Positions 18,121 to 27,715 of a stretch of DNA of 43,198 nucleotides are shown here, one piece after another. The DNA is from an uncultured Verrucomicrobiota bacterium (lineage in GTDB: Bacteria; Verrucomicrobiota; Verrucomicrobiia; Verrucomicrobiales; Verrucomicrobiaceae), in the NCBI GenBank assembly GCA_903838675.1, contig CAILZI010000192.1:1-43198 (forward strand). The letters run 5' to 3'. Position 1 is the stretch's first letter. Each line of letters opens with the position of its first letter. Under the pieces are notes generated by a model. The model worked only from the letters and a program-made list of their open reading frames with translations. It was not told the origin of the DNA and searched no databases. A program made the position numbers and the translations under genes.

Positions 18121-19902
18121 TTAAAGGTTCCCCCGTTTCATCTCCTCCATCAGCCATTCGCTGGAACGCCAGGCGAGGGCAAGAATGGTGAGGGTGGGGT
18201 TTTTGTCGGGATTGCTTGGCAGGACGGCACCGTCCATCAGGAAAAGGTTCTTCACGTCCCACGTCTGGCAGTATTGATTCGTGACGCTCTCTGCGGCCTT
18301 GTCGCCCATGCGGGCGGTGCCGACTTCATGGATGATCTCGCCGGGTCTCTGGATGGCATCCGCACCGCTCTGCGGTTTGGCCTTGCCACCCATGCCTTCG
18401 ATCATGGCCGCAAAGGTCTGCTGCATGTGCTCCGCCTGTTTGATCTCATGATCGCTCCATTTCCAGTGGAAGCGCAGCACGGGAATACCCCACTGATCCA
18501 CCACGTTGGGATCGAGTTCGCTGTAGCAGTCCTTGTTCGGCAGCATCTCGCCGCGCCCGGAAAAGCCGAACTGCGCACCATAGTAGCGCCGCGCGTCCTC
18601 CTTGAGCTTGCGGCCATACACCCCTGGCGAAGTCGCATCGAGAAATCCAAAACTCTTCACCTCCGGCATCTGCCGCCCACCTCCCATCTCAATATGGTAG
18701 CCACGTGCAAAGCCAAGCTTGGCGTGCTCATTCACCAGCCACCATGGTACATAAGTGTGCAGTCCTCCCGCGCCGTCCTCATTCATCGGCGGCAGGTCCT
18801 CCATGTCCGGTATGTGCGCCCCCAGGCGCGTGCCGACGCTGTCCATGAGATTGCGCCCCACCTGCCCGGAGGAGTTCGCCAGCCCCGCCTTGTCGCGTGA
18901 TTTCGAGTTCAGCAGGATGCGTGAGGTTTCACACGTGCTCGCAGCAAGTATGACCACCCGCGCTTTCGCGATCGCATCCCGGCGTGTGACTTTGTCGATG
19001 TAATGCACCCCCGTGGCCTTGCCACTCTCATCCAGCACCACTTCACGCACCATCGCATCTGTGATGATGTCCAGATTGCCCGTGGCCAGCGCTGGCGGCA
19101 GCAGCACCGTCGTGCTCTGAAAGTTCGCGCGGATGCTGCAGCCCCGGATGCAGTTCGTCGCCCAGAAGCACGCCGCGCGCGACATCATGTCCTTGCCTAA
19201 AATCTCCTGCGCCTTCGGATTGTTCGGAAACAGCACCTTGGGAAGATTTTTCCAATCCATCGGCTGACTCAGCACCGCACGATGCGCAGCAACCACCGGC
19301 ACACCAAGCTTCCGGCCCGCCTTCCTCGCCAGCAGTTCCCCCACCCTCGGCTTCGGCGGTGGCATCAGCACACCGGGAGATGAGTTGGGCGCATTCGCGA
19401 TGCCGTCGTTTTCCCCATAAACACCGATCAACTGCTCCACGCGATCATACCACGGGGCCATGTCAGCGTAGTTCATCGGCCAGTCGACACCCAAACCATC
19501 GCGGGATTTCGGCTTGAAATCAAACTCGCCAAACCGCAGCGAGATGCGGCCCCAGTGATTCGTGCGCCCGCCGAGCATGCGCGCACGCCACCACCAGAAG
19601 TCACCTTCAGTCCCCTGCTTGTTCGTATAAGGCTCCCCTGGCACCTGCCACCCGCCGTTCACGGTGGCATCATAAAACCCAAAGTAGCGATCCGGCGTGG
19701 CCGCCCCACGCAGCGGTGCCATCTCTGGCGTGTTAAACATCGGCGTCTCCTTCACTGGTTCATAATTCCGCCCGGCCTCGATCATGAGCACCTTCACACC
19801 ATTCAAGGCCAGGATCATCGCAGCCATGCCGCCACCTGCTCCTGATCCCACGACAATGACATCATACTGCGGCTGCGTTTTTCGTTCAGTGAGGACAGGC
19901 AT
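18121..19902 (-). CDS. GMC family FAD-dependent oxidoreductase
   Basis: A 593-residue flavoprotein dehydrogenase. The ATG at 19902 places the ADP-binding motif GSGAGGG at residues 19-25, in the strand YDVIVVGSGAGGG, with IEAGRNYEP ending the Rossmann unit. A TTG at 19947 would add 15 residues. The middle carries LGGRTNHWGRISLRF, the substrate-side loop typical of gluconate/glucoside dehydrogenase-like GMC proteins, and the C-terminus has HEVGTARMG, the strand VKNLFLMDGAVLPS and KNPTLTILALA with the catalytic His/Asn region. It has no export signal itself, so it probably travels with the Tat-bearing small subunit encoded next. Possible reactions are oxidation of gluconate or the C3 hydroxyl of glycosides; the sequence does not decide. 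Confidence 0.9.
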   Translation of the reverse strand: MPVLTERKTQPQYDVIVVGSGAGGGMAAMILALNGVKVLMIEAGRNYEPVKETPMFNTPEMAPLRGAATPDRYFGFYDATVNGGWQVPGEPYTNKQGTEGDFWWWRARMLGGRTNHWGRISLRFGEFDFKPKSRDGLGVDWPMNYADMAPWYDRVEQLIGVYGENDGIANAPNSSPGVLMPPPKPRVGELLARKAGRKLGVPVVAAHRAVLSQPMDWKNLPKVLFPNNPKAQEILGKDMMSRAACFWATNCIRGCSIRANFQSTTVLLPPALATGNLDIITDAMVREVVLDESGKATGVHYIDKVTRRDAIAKARVVILAASTCETSRILLNSKSRDKAGLANSSGQVGRNLMDSVGTRLGAHIPDMEDLPPMNEDGAGGLHTYVPWWLVNEHAKLGFARGYHIEMGGGRQMPEVKSFGFLDATSPGVYGRKLKEDARRYYGAQFGFSGRGEMLPNKDCYSELDPNVVDQWGIPVLRFHWKWSDHEIKQAEHMQQTFAAMIEGMGGKAKPQSGADAIQRPGEIIHEVGTARMGDKAAESVTNQYCQTWDVKNLFLMDGAVLPSNPDKNPTLTILALAWRSSEWLMEEMKRGNL

Positions 19903-20030
19903 GGAGATTGGATTTGCCGCACTATAGCCATGACTCGGTTGCGACAAGCGATGTTACGTTTTTATCAGATTAGGCGCGAAAGCGCTCAGGGGTTTTTGAA
20001 CCCAAAATGACCAGATTGTCACAAGTTGAG
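19901..20030 (+). promoter_or_regulatory. 130-bp upstream block, copy A
   Basis: By hand alignment this block matches 28338-28467 without gaps at about 78 of 130 positions (constant offset 8437). The best-kept boxes are ACTA-AGCCATGA (19921-19933), ATGTTAC-TT (19951-19960), CAGATTA (19966-19972) and TGTCACAAGT (20017-20026). It lies in the divergent region between the GMC gene and the 2301-residue surface protein gene. A promoter or regulator-binding region shared by the two giant surface genes is the simplest reading. Within copy A, GGGTT-TTTG-AACCC (19990-20003) could form a short hairpin not shared by copy B. Confidence 0.6.
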
Positions 20031-20249
20031 CGCAGGATATTAACTGGAAATTCAATATGCCGTTTTGGTCACATTGAAAGTTTGAGTGTCGGCATTGTTG
20101 CGGAGCCCAAGTTGTGAATTTTGATACTCCACTAACTATCTATCCTAGTCTCTCGCGACTTTGATCTCCGCGATCATTGTAAGTCCACATTGGACTCACC
20201 AACATTTTCATTAGTTCAAATTAATTGACGTAACCCCGCAAGAAGTTCC
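20031..20249. other. Leader region of giant surface protein gene
   Basis: About 220 bases of AT-richer sequence lie between the shared upstream block and the ATG at 20250. No open frame, repeat or convincing hairpin is visible. A long untranslated leader is likely if transcription starts in the shared block. Confidence 0.35.
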
Positions 20250-23200
20250 ATGACTCTAAAACCAAGTTATCATTCACATGTTCGCTTTCCAATAAACTGC
20301 AAGGTCGCGGTTCTAGCCTTGTGCCATTTAATTTCGGGAGCGGCCTTCGCAGCCACTCCATTCACACAGGGCAACTTGGTGGTGGACCGAGTCGGTGATG
20401 GAAGCACGACTTTGGCCACTTCCGCGACCCAGGTATCGGTCATCGAACTCACCACGGCAGGCGCGAATCCGAGCGGGGGAGCCAATGTTATTTTGATGCC
20501 GACTAAAAGCTCGGCCAATGCAGGCGGACTCACGGACAATGGCACCTCAAAAACGCAAGGTCATTTCAATCGTTCCGCGAATGGGCAATATGTTTCACTT
20601 ATTGGATATGATTCCCCTCTTCTAAGTACGGACCCAACCGCCCAAAACGCGACTACTTACAACCGTAACATCGCTCAAATCGACTCCTCGGGCAACGTGA
20701 GCATTGTGAGCCGCTTGACGGATTTTATCACCACAACCACCGGCAATGCTCGCGCTGCGGTTACAGTTTCGGGAAACACCTATTATGTGACGGGGAACGC
20801 TGATTCACGTCTGGCCACCCCATCAGGCAGCCCGGCAACTTCCACCGAGATTAACAACGCACAAAACTTTGCTGACGCGGTCATCGCAACCGATTCTGCG
20901 GGGACTAATTTCCTGTTGTTTTCCAGCGCAAAGACCGCGCCATGGATTTCTTATTTCCCAACGCTCCCAACAACTGCAAGCGCGCCGTCCACACTTTTTG
21001 GGGGCAGCACGCTCGTCGGACCTACGACGTTTGCCATTCAGGATGTGGACGGAAATACCAGCACCGGAGCACTGGGTGGCTTGGACACCATCTATGTCGT
21101 GGATACCACCGCCATCAAAAAGTTTGTGTGGTCTGGTTCAGCATGGACGGCGGCTGGCACTGTCACTGGAACTTATTTTGGCCTGACGGCACGCGTGGTT
21201 GGTACCAATGTGGAACTCTACGCCACAACAGCCAACGCATCCAATAACAGCTTGGTGAAGATCGTGGACGCAAGTGGATACGGCGGAACATTGACAGCGT
21301 CCGCGAGCACTATCGCTTCCGCGGGCACCAACTACGCATTCCGTGGTGTCGCCTTTGTTCCCAGCCCGCAGCTTCTGGCTTCCACCGGCACCCTCGCTGC
21401 CCTGACTACCTCCGCAGGCGTGGCCTCCTCGTCCACCAGCTTTTCAGTTTCCGCCACCGCTGGCCTGACCGGCAATGTCACCGTCAACGCCCCAGCGGGT
21501 TTCGAAGTCTCCACCACCTCGGGTTCAGGTTATGCCAGCAGCATCTCGCTGACACAATCTGGCGGTGCTCTGGCTGCCACCACGGTGTATGTGCGTCTTG
21601 CCGCTGCGGATATTGTCGGCACCTACTCGGGTAATGTCGTCTGTTCCTCAGCCGGTTCGGCGGCACTGTATGTGCCCACGGCCTCCAGTTCGGTCAGTGG
21701 AGCGGTTCCTACCATCACCACCACCGGCACGCCCTCCGCGCTCAGCACGACCTACGGCACCGCATCCACTGCATCCAGCTTCTCGGTCTCAGGCGCCAAT
21801 CTGTCCGGCAATATCACCGTCACCGCGCCTGCAGGCTTCCAGGTGTCCACCACTGCCGGTTCCGGGTATGCCTCCAGCGTGACGTTGACCCAAAGCGGGG
21901 GCACCGTCGCTTCGACCACCATCTATGTGAACCTTCCGGCCACAGACACCGTCACCAGTTCGCCTTACTCAGGCAGTGTGAGCCTGACCAGCGCAGGTGC
22001 CACTACCCAGACTGTAGCAATCCCCTCAAGCACCGTCTCCAAGCTTGCCCTGACTGTCAGTGGTCCGGCCGTTACCACCAAACCTTATGACGGTACCAAT
22101 GCCGCCACCATCTCCGGCACTCTCTCCGGCGTGCTCAGCGGGGATACTGCTAACGTCACACTCGTTGGTACCGGCACTTTCGCCAGCACCACCGATAGCA
22201 GTGGAATTTCGGTGACCTCCACCAGCACCCTTTCAGGAACGGCCGCTGGCAACTACTCGCTCACACAGCCTACGGGTTTGACTGGCACCATCACCCCCAC
22301 CGCAAATCTGGGCGGTCTGGCCTTGGGCGCAGGCGTGCTGTCTCCGGTACTTACCCCTGGCACGACCTCCTACTCCGCCACAGTGCCTAGCACTCAGACC
22401 AGCCTCAGCTTGGTGCCGGCCGTTGATACAGGAGCCACAGTGACCGTCAATGGTGTGGCCCCAACCGGCACCGTGAGCCTTTCTCCCGGCACCAACACCT
22501 TCACCGTGGTGGTGACGAACAGCAGTGCGACACCAACCACTCAGACTTATACCGTCGTCATCACCGTGCCCACCGCCTTCACGCTAGGCAATCTTGCCGT
22601 TGAGACCATCGGCAACAACACCGCGACGCCGATCACCATTCTGGAGTTAAGTCCCTCCATGGCGAATCAGTCGCCCGTCAATAGCTTTCCTGTTCCCTCC
22701 ACTGGTACCAACGCCTTGCGTCAAAGCAATGCTGGAACCACTGGCAGGATCGGCACAACGAATGACGGCACCTTGCTGGCCTTCACCGGCTTCCAGGACT
22801 CCACCGGCATCCTCAGTGGTGCTGCAGTAACGGATGAAACCGCCATCGCCCTGCGCGGCGTGGCCACTCTCGACAAAAGTTTCAACTACAACCTTCAGGC
22901 TACTTACAATGTGACCACCACTGCGCTGGGAGACCAGATTCGCAGCGCCACCAGTCTGGACAACACCAACTGGATCATGGACGACAAATTCGGGATGTAC
23001 AAAAACAACAGCACCACAGCTGCCAATGCCACTTATGGTAATAGCACCAACTGCTTGGTGGTGAAGAGCTTCGGCGGAACAATCTATGTGCTTTCCGCAA
23101 AAACCACTGGAGCCCTGTCCACGCTCTCCACGGATGGCGTCACCCTCACCAGCCAGCCGGGCCTGTCCCTTGATGCCAATGCATCTGACTTCTACCTGCT

Positions 23201-26200
23201 TTCCTCCGGGGTCCATGGCAGCACCTTTGACGTGCTGTATATCTTGGATGGCGCAACCATCAGCAAGTTCTCTCTGGTGAGCGGTTTCTGGGTGCAGAAT
23301 GGCAGCGCTACCAGCATCGGGGGAGCCACCGGTGTGGGCCTGACCGCCGTCGGCAACGGCACCGGTGCCAATCTTTATGTCACCACTGGAGCAAGCCTCA
23401 CGGTCCTCCAGATCACCGACACCGCTGGCTACAACGCCGCGCCTGCGATCAACACCAGCAACAACCTCACACTTTACACTGCCCCTACCGGTCAGTTTAT
23501 CAAAGGTGTATCCTTGGCCCCAACGAGCACTGCACTGCCTGACCTGACCGTCGCTGTCTCCGGCTCTTCCTCGCCGGTTGTTCCAGGCACACCTGCTTTT
23601 GTAAGTCACGGAGCCTCTGCGACCTACTACCTCACGGTCGCCAACTCCGGTGCCGCCAATGCCAGCGGTGTCACCACCACCTTCACCCTCCCCAGCGGAA
23701 TGTCCGGCATCACGGCTACAACGGCAGGCGGATTCAGCTATTCAGTAATCGGCAGTGTCGTCACCTTCACCGGTGGATCGGTGGCTGCCAACAGCTCAGT
23801 CAACCTCACCGTCACCGCCTCGACTGTCAGCGATGGCGGCTATACTGTTGATGCAGGCCCCACTCCGGTGACTGCCGGCCACGGCACCGCAGTTGTCAGC
23901 ACTTCCTCCACGGAGTCCAACACGACCAACAACAGCGCCAATGTTCCCCTCCAGGTCGTTGTCGGCAACGTGCCTTACGTCAATGTCAGCGTCAGCGCTC
24001 CGTCAACTGCGGCCCTCACCACCACTGCCGGTGTCACCAATACCTCTCTCGCGTACACGCTGACGGTGCAAAATACCGGCACCTCGTCCGTCACAGGGGC
24101 CTCAGTGAACTTTACACTTCCAGCCGGGACCACCTACGTTTCGTCCACTGATAATGGCAGCGCTGGTTATACCGGTTCCTACAGCGGCGGTGTGGTGACC
24201 TTTACGGGGGGCACTATTGCTGCCGGTGCGACCGAGACACTGACCGTCAATCTCACCAGCACCACTTCAGCCTACCGCGTTTACACGGTCAATCTGCCAG
24301 CCGGTGGCGTCACCGTCACCGGTGGCAACGCCGCTGGAAACCTTGCCTCGGTGGCTTCAGTCAGCACGGCTGTCAGCCTCCCAGCCGGACCGGATCTGAC
24401 CGTCTCCAGCACGCCTAACGGACCTTTCCTCGCCGGTGATTCAGCCGACACTTACACCGTCTATGTGAGCAACGGCGGCGACAACGTCACCAACGGCTCC
24501 ACGGTCACGGTGTCCACCACCTTCCCGACCGGCCTCACCCCCACCGCTGCCAGTGGCACCGGATGGACAACCACTGTCACCGGTCAGACCGTGACCGCAA
24601 CGCGCACCGATGTGCTTTCCCCAGGTGCCATCGGAACGAATCAAGGCACCAGCACACCGGTCTATCCTGACTATCCAGTGGATGTGATCACAAGCTACCC
24701 AGCCTTGACCTTCACCGTCTCGGTTGGCAGTGGTGTGACCTCCGGCACTCAACTTGCCAACACGGTGACCGTGTCTGGTGGCGGTGATGCCTTCCCGGCC
24801 AACGGCACGATCACCAACACAGTCACGATTGGCACGCCAACGGCCCTTTCCACCTCCGGCAAGCTCCTTGTCACCCGTTCTCATTACACTGGTAACTCTA
24901 CGACACTTACCATAGGGCAGTTGCTTCCCAATGGTGCTCTGGCCACGGCGGACGGTACTTACCCCTTCATGTGGACCAATGACGCTCCCGACGTGAGCTT
25001 CGGCGTCACGTCTCCCATCTACATGGATGTGATCGACAAAAACACTGGCAGCCCGGTTAGCAGTTCCACTCTGACGGCCAAAGATTTGACCGCCTTGATC
25101 AAGGCCCAGCTGGGGGTGGATGTCACCACCAGCGCCTCTTCCAAATCCGAGCTGGGAGTCACCCTGACACCTGATGGGAAAGGAATCACCTTCATGGGCT
25201 ACATGGCCCCGGCCAACACGCTCGATGTCTCCAACGCGGAAACCCCCTACCATTACGATCCGACCAGCCCCTTGAGCAACCATGGCAACTATCAGCACGT
25301 CGTGGTGCAAATGGATTACTTGGGCAATTTCAAGGTGACGCCGATTGACTCCTACAGCGGTGACAACACCCGCGCTGTTACTCTGGCACCTTCCAGCGAC
25401 GGCAACTCCTACTACTTCATGGCCGGCAGTGCTGGTAACGGTGCAGGAAACAACGGTGCCACGATGGCAATGTATGCTCAGTCCACCGGCGTCCAGATGA
25501 TCCTTCCAGGTGCAGGCGGTCTCACCACTCCTGTGGGCCAGCCGTTCTACAAAGGCACAGCCCTCTCCGGTACTGCATTGAGCTCCTTCCTCTCCGGAGG
25601 TGGCAGCACGACGGGCTACCAGCTCGGGTATGCCGGCCAGCCCACCGACAAAACTGGCAAGGACATGAACTTGCGCGCACTGACGCTCAATCCCTTCAAC
25701 AACACCTTCTACGCGGCCAAGGGCAGCGGTGGCAGCGGTGTCGACACAATTTATCAAATCGGTTCCGGCGGTGTGCCAACAGCGGCAAACGCCAACACTC
25801 AGGTCTTCACGATCGCCAATGGCTTCCCAACAACGAGCGATGGTCATTATCCCTTTGGCATGTGGTTTGCCAATGCCACAACCCTCTATGTGGCGGATGA
25901 AGGTCAGCCCAACGTTCCAGGACCAGGGGATTTCGCTGGTGGACAATTCACCCAGGCTCTTCCCGCGAACAACCCTTACGCTGGCCTCCAGAAGTGGACC
26001 TTTGATGGCACCAAGTGGAACCTGCAATACATCCTCTCCAACGGTTTGAATCTCGGTGTGCCTTACACTTACACCATCGCCAACTATCCAACCGGCACCA
26101 ATTCCGCTACCGGCGTCCCCTGGCAGCCTGCCAATAACGGCCTCCGCAACATCACGGGCCAGGTCAATGGAGACGGCACCGTGACCATCTATGCAGTGAC

Positions 26201-27155
26201 CTCGACAGTCAGCGGCGAAACCGACCAGGGAGCCGATCCGAACCAGCTCGTCGCCATCACCGACAATCTGGCTGCCACCACCCTGCCTGCCAGCGAGTCC
26301 TTCATCGTCCTCGAAAGAGCGGACGGCCCGGATGCCATTCGCGGCGTGTCTCTCGCTCCTGCATCTGCCACCGCGCCTGATCTTTGGGCCGCTTTGACTC
26401 ACAGCGGCACTTTCGCCCAAGGCGATGCCATTGGCGACACGGTCACGATCAACGTCTATAACTCCGGCAACGCCTCCACCAGCGGCACCGTCACGGCGGT
26501 TGCGACACTGCCAACCGGGATCACCCCTTCCGCATCCAACGTCGGCACCATCAATGGATGGTCGGTGGCCGTGTCAGGGCAGACAGTTACCGCCACCCGC
26601 AGCGACTCCCTCGCACAAAGCAGCGGCTATGCATCCCTGCCCCTCACAGTTACCGTAACTGGCAGTGCCGCGACGAGCGGCCTCACCAACTCGGTCACCG
26701 TCAGCGGCGGCGGTGAAGTCTATGCTGGGAACGACACTGCAACCGACAGCATCACGGTGGTTGTTCCTCCTGTAAACTCTCTGGCTGCAAGTGGTATCAC
26801 TTCATCCGGAGCGACCATGAACGGCAGTGTGAATCCTGGCGGCACGGACACGATGGCGTATTTCCAATATGGCACAAGCACTGCCTATAGCATGCAGACA
26901 TCTCAGTCCGATATCGGCAGCGGTAGTTCAGCAGTTCCCTTCTCCGCGAATCTGACCGGGCTCACTTCCGGCACAACCTACCACTACCGCCTCGTGACAG
27001 TGGCCAATGGTGTCACCACGGTTTACAAGGACCAGACTTTCCAGTCCGGCACAGGAGTTCCCGTCATGCCGCTCTGGGCTCTGCTAATGCTTGCCGCAGC
27101 GCTGGTCGGCGTCGCGTCCAACTCCCTTGCGCACGCAGAAAGGAAAGCCGCCTGA
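20250..27155 (+). CDS. Giant secreted protein with exosortase H-type C-terminal anchor
   Basis: A 2301-residue surface protein. A signal peptide ends near residue 34 (AFA). Domains in order: propeller-like module 1 (about 38-372); two tandem Ig-like repeats of about 105 residues (378-485 and 490-595) sharing APAGF-VSTT-GSGYASS; a YDG-type domain (608-690, KPYDGTNAATISGTLSG); a cadherin-like beta-sandwich (690-775); module 2 (776-1095); DUF11-like repeats (1095-1530); module 3 (1533-2043); a further DUF11-like domain; and a fibronectin-III-like domain (2174-2265). The last 34 residues are VPVMPLW (2270-2276), a hydrophobic helix and a short tail HAERKAA, a tripartite sorting signal resembling IPTL/exosortase-H substrates. 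Its TGA overlaps the ATG of the exosortase gene, which strongly suggests that enzyme processes it. Probable role: cell-surface or matrix protein; ligand unknown. Confidence 0.85.
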   Translation: MTLKPSYHSHVRFPINCKVAVLALCHLISGAAFAATPFTQGNLVVDRVGDGSTTLATSATQVSVIELTTAGANPSGGANVILMPTKSSANAGGLTDNGTSKTQGHFNRSANGQYVSLIGYDSPLLSTDPTAQNATTYNRNIAQIDSSGNVSIVSRLTDFITTTTGNARAAVTVSGNTYYVTGNADSRLATPSGSPATSTEINNAQNFADAVIATDSAGTNFLLFSSAKTAPWISYFPTLPTTASAPSTLFGGSTLVGPTTFAIQDVDGNTSTGALGGLDTIYVVDTTAIKKFVWSGSAWTAAGTVTGTYFGLTARVVGTNVELYATTANASNNSLVKIVDASGYGGTLTASASTIASAGTNYAFRGVAFVPSPQLLASTGTLAALTTSAGVASSSTSFSVSATAGLTGNVTVNAPAGFEVSTTSGSGYASSISLTQSGGALAATTVYVRLAAADIVGTYSGNVVCSSAGSAALYVPTASSSVSGAVPTITTTGTPSALSTTYGTASTASSFSVSGANLSGNITVTAPAGFQVSTTAGSGYASSVTLTQSGGTVASTTIYVNLPATDTVTSSPYSGSVSLTSAGATTQTVAIPSSTVSKLALTVSGPAVTTKPYDGTNAATISGTLSGVLSGDTANVTLVGTGTFASTTDSSGISVTSTSTLSGTAAGNYSLTQPTGLTGTITPTANLGGLALGAGVLSPVLTPGTTSYSATVPSTQTSLSLVPAVDTGATVTVNGVAPTGTVSLSPGTNTFTVVVTNSSATPTTQTYTVVITVPTAFTLGNLAVETIGNNTATPITILELSPSMANQSPVNSFPVPSTGTNALRQSNAGTTGRIGTTNDGTLLAFTGFQDSTGILSGAAVTDETAIALRGVATLDKSFNYNLQATYNVTTTALGDQIRSATSLDNTNWIMDDKFGMYKNNSTTAANATYGNSTNCLVVKSFGGTIYVLSAKTTGALSTLSTDGVTLTSQPGLSLDANASDFYLLSSGVHGSTFDVLYILDGATISKFSLVSGFWVQNGSATSIGGATGVGLTAVGNGTGANLYVTTGASLTVLQITDTAGYNAAPAINTSNNLTLYTAPTGQFIKGVSLAPTSTALPDLTVAVSGSSSPVVPGTPAFVSHGASATYYLTVANSGAANASGVTTTFTLPSGMSGITATTAGGFSYSVIGSVVTFTGGSVAANSSVNLTVTASTVSDGGYTVDAGPTPVTAGHGTAVVSTSSTESNTTNNSANVPLQVVVGNVPYVNVSVSAPSTAALTTTAGVTNTSLAYTLTVQNTGTSSVTGASVNFTLPAGTTYVSSTDNGSAGYTGSYSGGVVTFTGGTIAAGATETLTVNLTSTTSAYRVYTVNLPAGGVTVTGGNAAGNLASVASVSTAVSLPAGPDLTVSSTPNGPFLAGDSADTYTVYVSNGGDNVTNGSTVTVSTTFPTGLTPTAASGTGWTTTVTGQTVTATRTDVLSPGAIGTNQGTSTPVYPDYPVDVITSYPALTFTVSVGSGVTSGTQLANTVTVSGGGDAFPANGTITNTVTIGTPTALSTSGKLLVTRSHYTGNSTTLTIGQLLPNGALATADGTYPFMWTNDAPDVSFGVTSPIYMDVIDKNTGSPVSSSTLTAKDLTALIKAQLGVDVTTSASSKSELGVTLTPDGKGITFMGYMAPANTLDVSNAETPYHYDPTSPLSNHGNYQHVVVQMDYLGNFKVTPIDSYSGDNTRAVTLAPSSDGNSYYFMAGSAGNGAGNNGATMAMYAQSTGVQMILPGAGGLTTPVGQPFYKGTALSGTALSSFLSGGGSTTGYQLGYAGQPTDKTGKDMNLRALTLNPFNNTFYAAKGSGGSGVDTIYQIGSGGVPTAANANTQVFTIANGFPTTSDGHYPFGMWFANATTLYVADEGQPNVPGPGDFAGGQFTQALPANNPYAGLQKWTFDGTKWNLQYILSNGLNLGVPYTYTIANYPTGTNSATGVPWQPANNGLRNITGQVNGDGTVTIYAVTSTVSGETDQGADPNQLVAITDNLAATTLPASESFIVLERADGPDAIRGVSLAPASATAPDLWAALTHSGTFAQGDAIGDTVTINVYNSGNASTSGTVTAVATLPTGITPSASNVGTINGWSVAVSGQTVTATRSDSLAQSSGYASLPLTVTVTGSAATSGLTNSVTVSGGGEVYAGNDTATDSITVVVPPVNSLAASGITSSGATMNGSVNPGGTDTMAYFQYGTSTAYSMQTSQSDIGSGSSAVPFSANLTGLTSGTTYHYRLVTVANGVTTVYKDQTFQSGTGVPVMPLWALLMLAAALVGVASNSLAHAERKAA

Positions 27156-27715
27156 TGGCGGCTGCCCGCTCAAAGAAGTCCGCGTCCCGGAAATCAATCA
27201 GGGACGCGGGAAAGACTGGCGGCGGCAGGAAAGAAATTCGGGGGTTCATTCTTCGCTTCGTGATCTTCTCCTTGACCTTCTCTCTTCTGCCGCTTGCACC
27301 AGGATGGGACCGCTTGGAAATTCGCTACCTTTCCACCCTGGCATTCCAAATGAACGGATTGCTGCATCTGATCGGAGAGCCAACTCAACTGGAAGGAACC
27401 AACGTCTTTTCCACTGCCTTTCGCATGACAATTGAGCCCCATTGTTCCGCGCTAGGCATCATCCTCTTTTACAGTGCGGCGGTGCTTGCTTTCCCCGCTT
27501 CGATGATGCGGAAAATTGCCGGGCTTAGTGTTGGTTTCATAATCTTGTACGCACTGAACATGGTCCGCATCGCGACCATCTACTTAACCGGGGCACACTG
27601 GCCGGCGCGACTTCAGGGTGTTCATGAGGAATTGTGGCCATCCCTATTGATCATGGGCACCCTGCTCCTCTGTGGCGCGTGGGTCTATTACGCAAGCAAA
27701 CCCCGTGCAGCGTAA
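27155..27715 (+). CDS. xrtH: Exosortase H-like transpeptidase
   Basis: A 186-residue integral membrane protein. After a basic N-terminus (1-30) come several hydrophobic segments (about 31-49, 97-114, 121-142, 161-179). The exosortase/archaeosortase triad is visible: C97 in IEPHCSALG, R138 in ALNMVRIATIY and H157 in GVHEELWP, in the usual order and spacing. Its compact size fits exosortase H and related single-domain exosortases. The family cleaves C-terminal sorting signals after Sec export and passes the protein to a further acceptor. The ATG overlaps the TGA of the 2301-residue protein gene (TGATG), implying translational coupling with its probable substrate. The following gene overlaps its end. 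The subfamily assignment is by eye. Confidence 0.83.
   Translation: MAAARSKKSASRKSIRDAGKTGGGRKEIRGFILRFVIFSLTFSLLPLAPGWDRLEIRYLSTLAFQMNGLLHLIGEPTQLEGTNVFSTAFRMTIEPHCSALGIILFYSAAVLAFPASMMRKIAGLSVGFIILYALNMVRIATIYLTGAHWPARLQGVHEELWPSLLIMGTLLLCGAWVYYASKPRAA

Noticed and set aside
17383..18900. A 505-codon plus-strand open frame across the small-subunit and GMC genes
   Set aside because: The minus-strand products have clear family motifs; the plus-strand frame has none and spans two genes.
22647..23609. A 320-codon minus-strand frame in the surface-protein gene
   Set aside because: Shadow frame with no recognisable feature.
24441..26420. A 659-codon open frame on the minus strand
   Set aside because: It lies wholly inside the 2301-residue surface protein gene. 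The composition is an artefact of the Thr/Ser/Gly codon pattern on the plus strand; no domain or signal is recognisable.
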